Positions 6,336 through 7,487 of a DNA stretch of 7,487 bases are shown one piece after another. The position numbers and the translations under genes are program-made. Numbering within the stretch: position 1 is the stretch's first letter; every line of letters starts with the position of its first letter. Source of the DNA: Bradyrhizobium sp. (GTDB lineage: Bacteria > Pseudomonadota > Alphaproteobacteria > Rhizobiales > Xanthobacteraceae); NCBI GenBank assembly GCA_028290165.1, contig JAQGKJ010000565.1, positions 1-7,487 on the forward strand. The letters are read 5' to 3'. The notes below the pieces were generated by a model. It saw nothing but the letters and a program-made list of their open reading frames with translations. It was not told the DNA's origin and did no database searches.

Positions 6336-7304
6336 ATGGAATTTTCCAGGGAAAATCTGTTGTCGCGTCGACGCTTTTGCCTCTGCTGCGTCGGTGGCGC
6401 TTATGCTGCCACGGCAGGATGGCTTACGCCGCGCGAGGCGTATGCCGAGGCGCGCGGCCTCGTCAGCCTGATCAAGGACAGTGCCGCGGTATCGCCCATT
6501 GTCACCTACAAGCTGCGAAACAATATCAGCGTCCTCGAAGGCTCCGGCGGCAACATCGCCGTGCTGACGGGTTCTGACGGCAAGGTGCTCATCGATGCCG
6601 GCATCGGCGTGTCGCGTCCTCAAATGAGCAAGGCCCTTGATGGCCTTGGCGCCGATCCGGTCACCCAGCTGGTCAATACACACTGGCACTTCGACCATGC
6701 CGACGGCAACGAATGGCTTCACGCGGCCGGTGCGAAGATCATCGCGCAAGCGAACACGCGCAAGCACCTATCGGAGGTGCAGCGCGTCGAGGATTGGGAT
6801 TACAATTTTCTGCCCTTGTCATCGGGCGGCATTCCGACTGAGGTGTTCGCAAACGACCACAATTTAAGGCTCAACGGCTCGTCGATCGGCCTGAAATATT
6901 ACGGGCCCGCGCATACCGACTGCGACATCGCCGTCACATTCACCGAGGCCGACATCGTCCACGTCGGCGACACCTTCTGGAACGGCATCTATCCGTTCAT
7001 CGATTATTCGACCGGCGGCAGCATCGACGGCATGATCGCGGCGTCGAACGCCAATCTGGCGGCGACGACAAACGAAACCATCATCATTCCCGGTCACGGC
7101 CAGCCGGTTAGCGACAAGGCCGAGCTTCAGGAATTTCGCGATATGCTGGTCGCCATCAGAGACAACGTCGCCAAGCTCAAAATACAGGGAAGATCGCGAG
7201 AGGAGACCGTCGCGGCCAAGCCGACAGCGGCCTTCGATGCGAAATGGGGCCAGTTCGTAATCGATCCCGGCTTCTTCACCAGGCTGGTCTACGAAGGCGT
7301 CTAA
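6336..7304 (+). CDS. Metallo-beta-lactamase-fold hydrolase with twin-arginine (Tat) signal peptide
   Basis: This is a predicted exported, probably dizinc hydrolase of 322 residues. The N-terminus has a Tat motif, SRRRFC (10-15), followed by a short hydrophobic stretch (16-30) and a likely signal-peptidase site after AYA (35-37). Folded, metal-loaded export to the periplasm is therefore expected. The zinc site is complete: HWHFDH (H116, H118, D120, H121), H193 (GPAHTD), D212 (HVGDTF) and H254 (IPGHGQP). The substrate is unknown; relatives include lactamases, glyoxalase-II-like and sulfur or quinoprotein accessory enzymes. The start at 6336 is preferred because GAGGA (6327-6331) precedes it and it puts the Tat motif near the N-terminus. 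The frame is open back to 6222 (MTVSHKDQ...), but that would bury the signal 38 residues further in. Cysteines at 15, 17 and 18 lie within the signal, which is unusual. The 159 bases between the dehydrogenase and this start show no clear promoter. Confidence 0.88.
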   Translation: MEFSRENLLSRRRFCLCCVGGAYAATAGWLTPREAYAEARGLVSLIKDSAAVSPIVTYKLRNNISVLEGSGGNIAVLTGSDGKVLIDAGIGVSRPQMSKALDGLGADPVTQLVNTHWHFDHADGNEWLHAAGAKIIAQANTRKHLSEVQRVEDWDYNFLPLSSGGIPTEVFANDHNLRLNGSSIGLKYYGPAHTDCDIAVTFTEADIVHVGDTFWNGIYPFIDYSTGGSIDGMIAASNANLAATTNETIIIPGHGQPVSDKAELQEFRDMLVAIRDNVAKLKIQGRSREETVAAKPTAAFDAKWGQFVIDPGFFTRLVYEGV

Positions 7305-7331
7305 GCGCCGGCGTAGCCGTCCGGAACAGCA

Positions 7332-7392
7332 ACTTGACGAAAAGGTGCCCGCGGCGTTCTCACGCTTTGCGCGTCCTTTGAGACAGTCAAGT
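7332..7392. repeat. Nested inverted repeats between convergent genes, possible bidirectional terminator structure
   Basis: ACTTGAC (7332-7338) pairs exactly with GTCAAGT (7386-7392). Inside it, AAAGG (7341-7345) pairs with CCTTT (7375-7379). The two stems are offset by unequal gaps of two and six bases. The structure sits between the stop at 7304 (+) and the putative stop at 7402 (-), which is where a shared terminator would be expected. There is no long T-run on either side. Confidence 0.25.
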
Positions 7393-7401
7393 CGAATTGC
7401 C

Positions 7402-7487
7402 CTATTTGGCCGGCGGGCCGATCAGCGATCCGAGCGCGCTGATCGGCCCGAGCGGCGACAATTGGAATTCCATCAATCCTGCTTGCC
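7402..7487 (-). CDS. C-terminal end of an unidentified convergent gene
   Basis: On the minus strand an open frame enters from the right edge and ends at TAG (7404-7402). It gives 27 visible residues, ending in ELxP-like hydrophobic and glycine/proline sequence (QAGLMEFQLSPL, then GPISALGSLIGPPAK). The hydrophobic, Gly/Ser-rich tail could be a membrane or beta-structured C-terminus, but no family is recognisable from this fragment. It is called a gene because the frame is open to the edge, the stop faces the converging neighbour at a plausible distance, and third positions are GC-rich. It could be wrong, because 86 bases is little evidence. Confidence 0.4.
   Translation of the reverse strand, partial: QAGLMEFQLSPLGPISALGSLIGPPAK
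7415..7449. repeat. Perfect 13-bp inverted repeat within the last codons of the right-edge gene
   Basis: GGGCCGATCAGCG (7415-7427) is the exact reverse complement of CGCTGATCGGCCC (7437-7449), with nine bases between. In RNA it would form a strong GC-rich hairpin. It begins 11 bases from the putative TAG. No T-run follows on either strand, so it is not a canonical intrinsic terminator. It could still protect a transcript 3' end. Confidence 0.6.

Overview
This window looks like chromosomal DNA from a GC-rich alphaproteobacterium. Protein flavour, codon use and the gene families suggest Bradyrhizobium or a relative in the Nitrobacteraceae; this is an impression from family resemblance, not a database result. 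Genes are tightly packed. I see no rRNA, tRNA, CRISPR array, insertion sequence or phage gene, and no gene-free stretch longer than about 300 bases.

Layout. Positions 1-3524 (+) read as one operon-like run: the 3' part of a NitT/TauT-type ABC transporter ATPase (cut by the window edge), its permease (ATGA overlap), a fumarylacetoacetate hydrolase (FAH)-family protein, and a short MetE-like, cobalamin-independent methionine synthase C-terminal-domain protein. The last gene is split by an apparent one-base deletion near 2761. A convergent DUF1330-family gene (3539-3940, -) ends 14 bases after it. That gene is divergent from an EamA/DMT-family membrane transporter (4040-4975, +), and the 99-bp gap between them holds a perfect 9-bp inverted repeat. 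A D-2-hydroxyacid dehydrogenase (5133-6176, +) follows, with a 16-bp perfect palindrome upstream. Next is a metallo-beta-lactamase-fold protein with a twin-arginine signal (6336-7304, +). The right edge holds what looks like the C-terminus of a convergent gene (7402-7487, -), with a 13-bp perfect inverted repeat inside its last codons.

How the genes may work together. The importer, FAH-family enzyme and MetE-like protein look like a small-molecule uptake and catabolism unit. The importer's binding protein is not visible and probably lies upstream. FAH-family enzymes hydrolyse or decarboxylate oxo-acids. Short MetE homologues bind zinc and activate thiols for alkyl transfer. A pathway for a methylated or otherwise alkylated carboxylic acid is therefore a reasonable but unproven idea. 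The dehydrogenase and exporter could belong to the same metabolic neighbourhood, but they have their own upstream regions. Nothing here is a clearly new defence or mobile system. The best points for a second look are the split MetE-like gene, the operator-like repeats, and the unusual nucleotide-binding fingerprint of the dehydrogenase.
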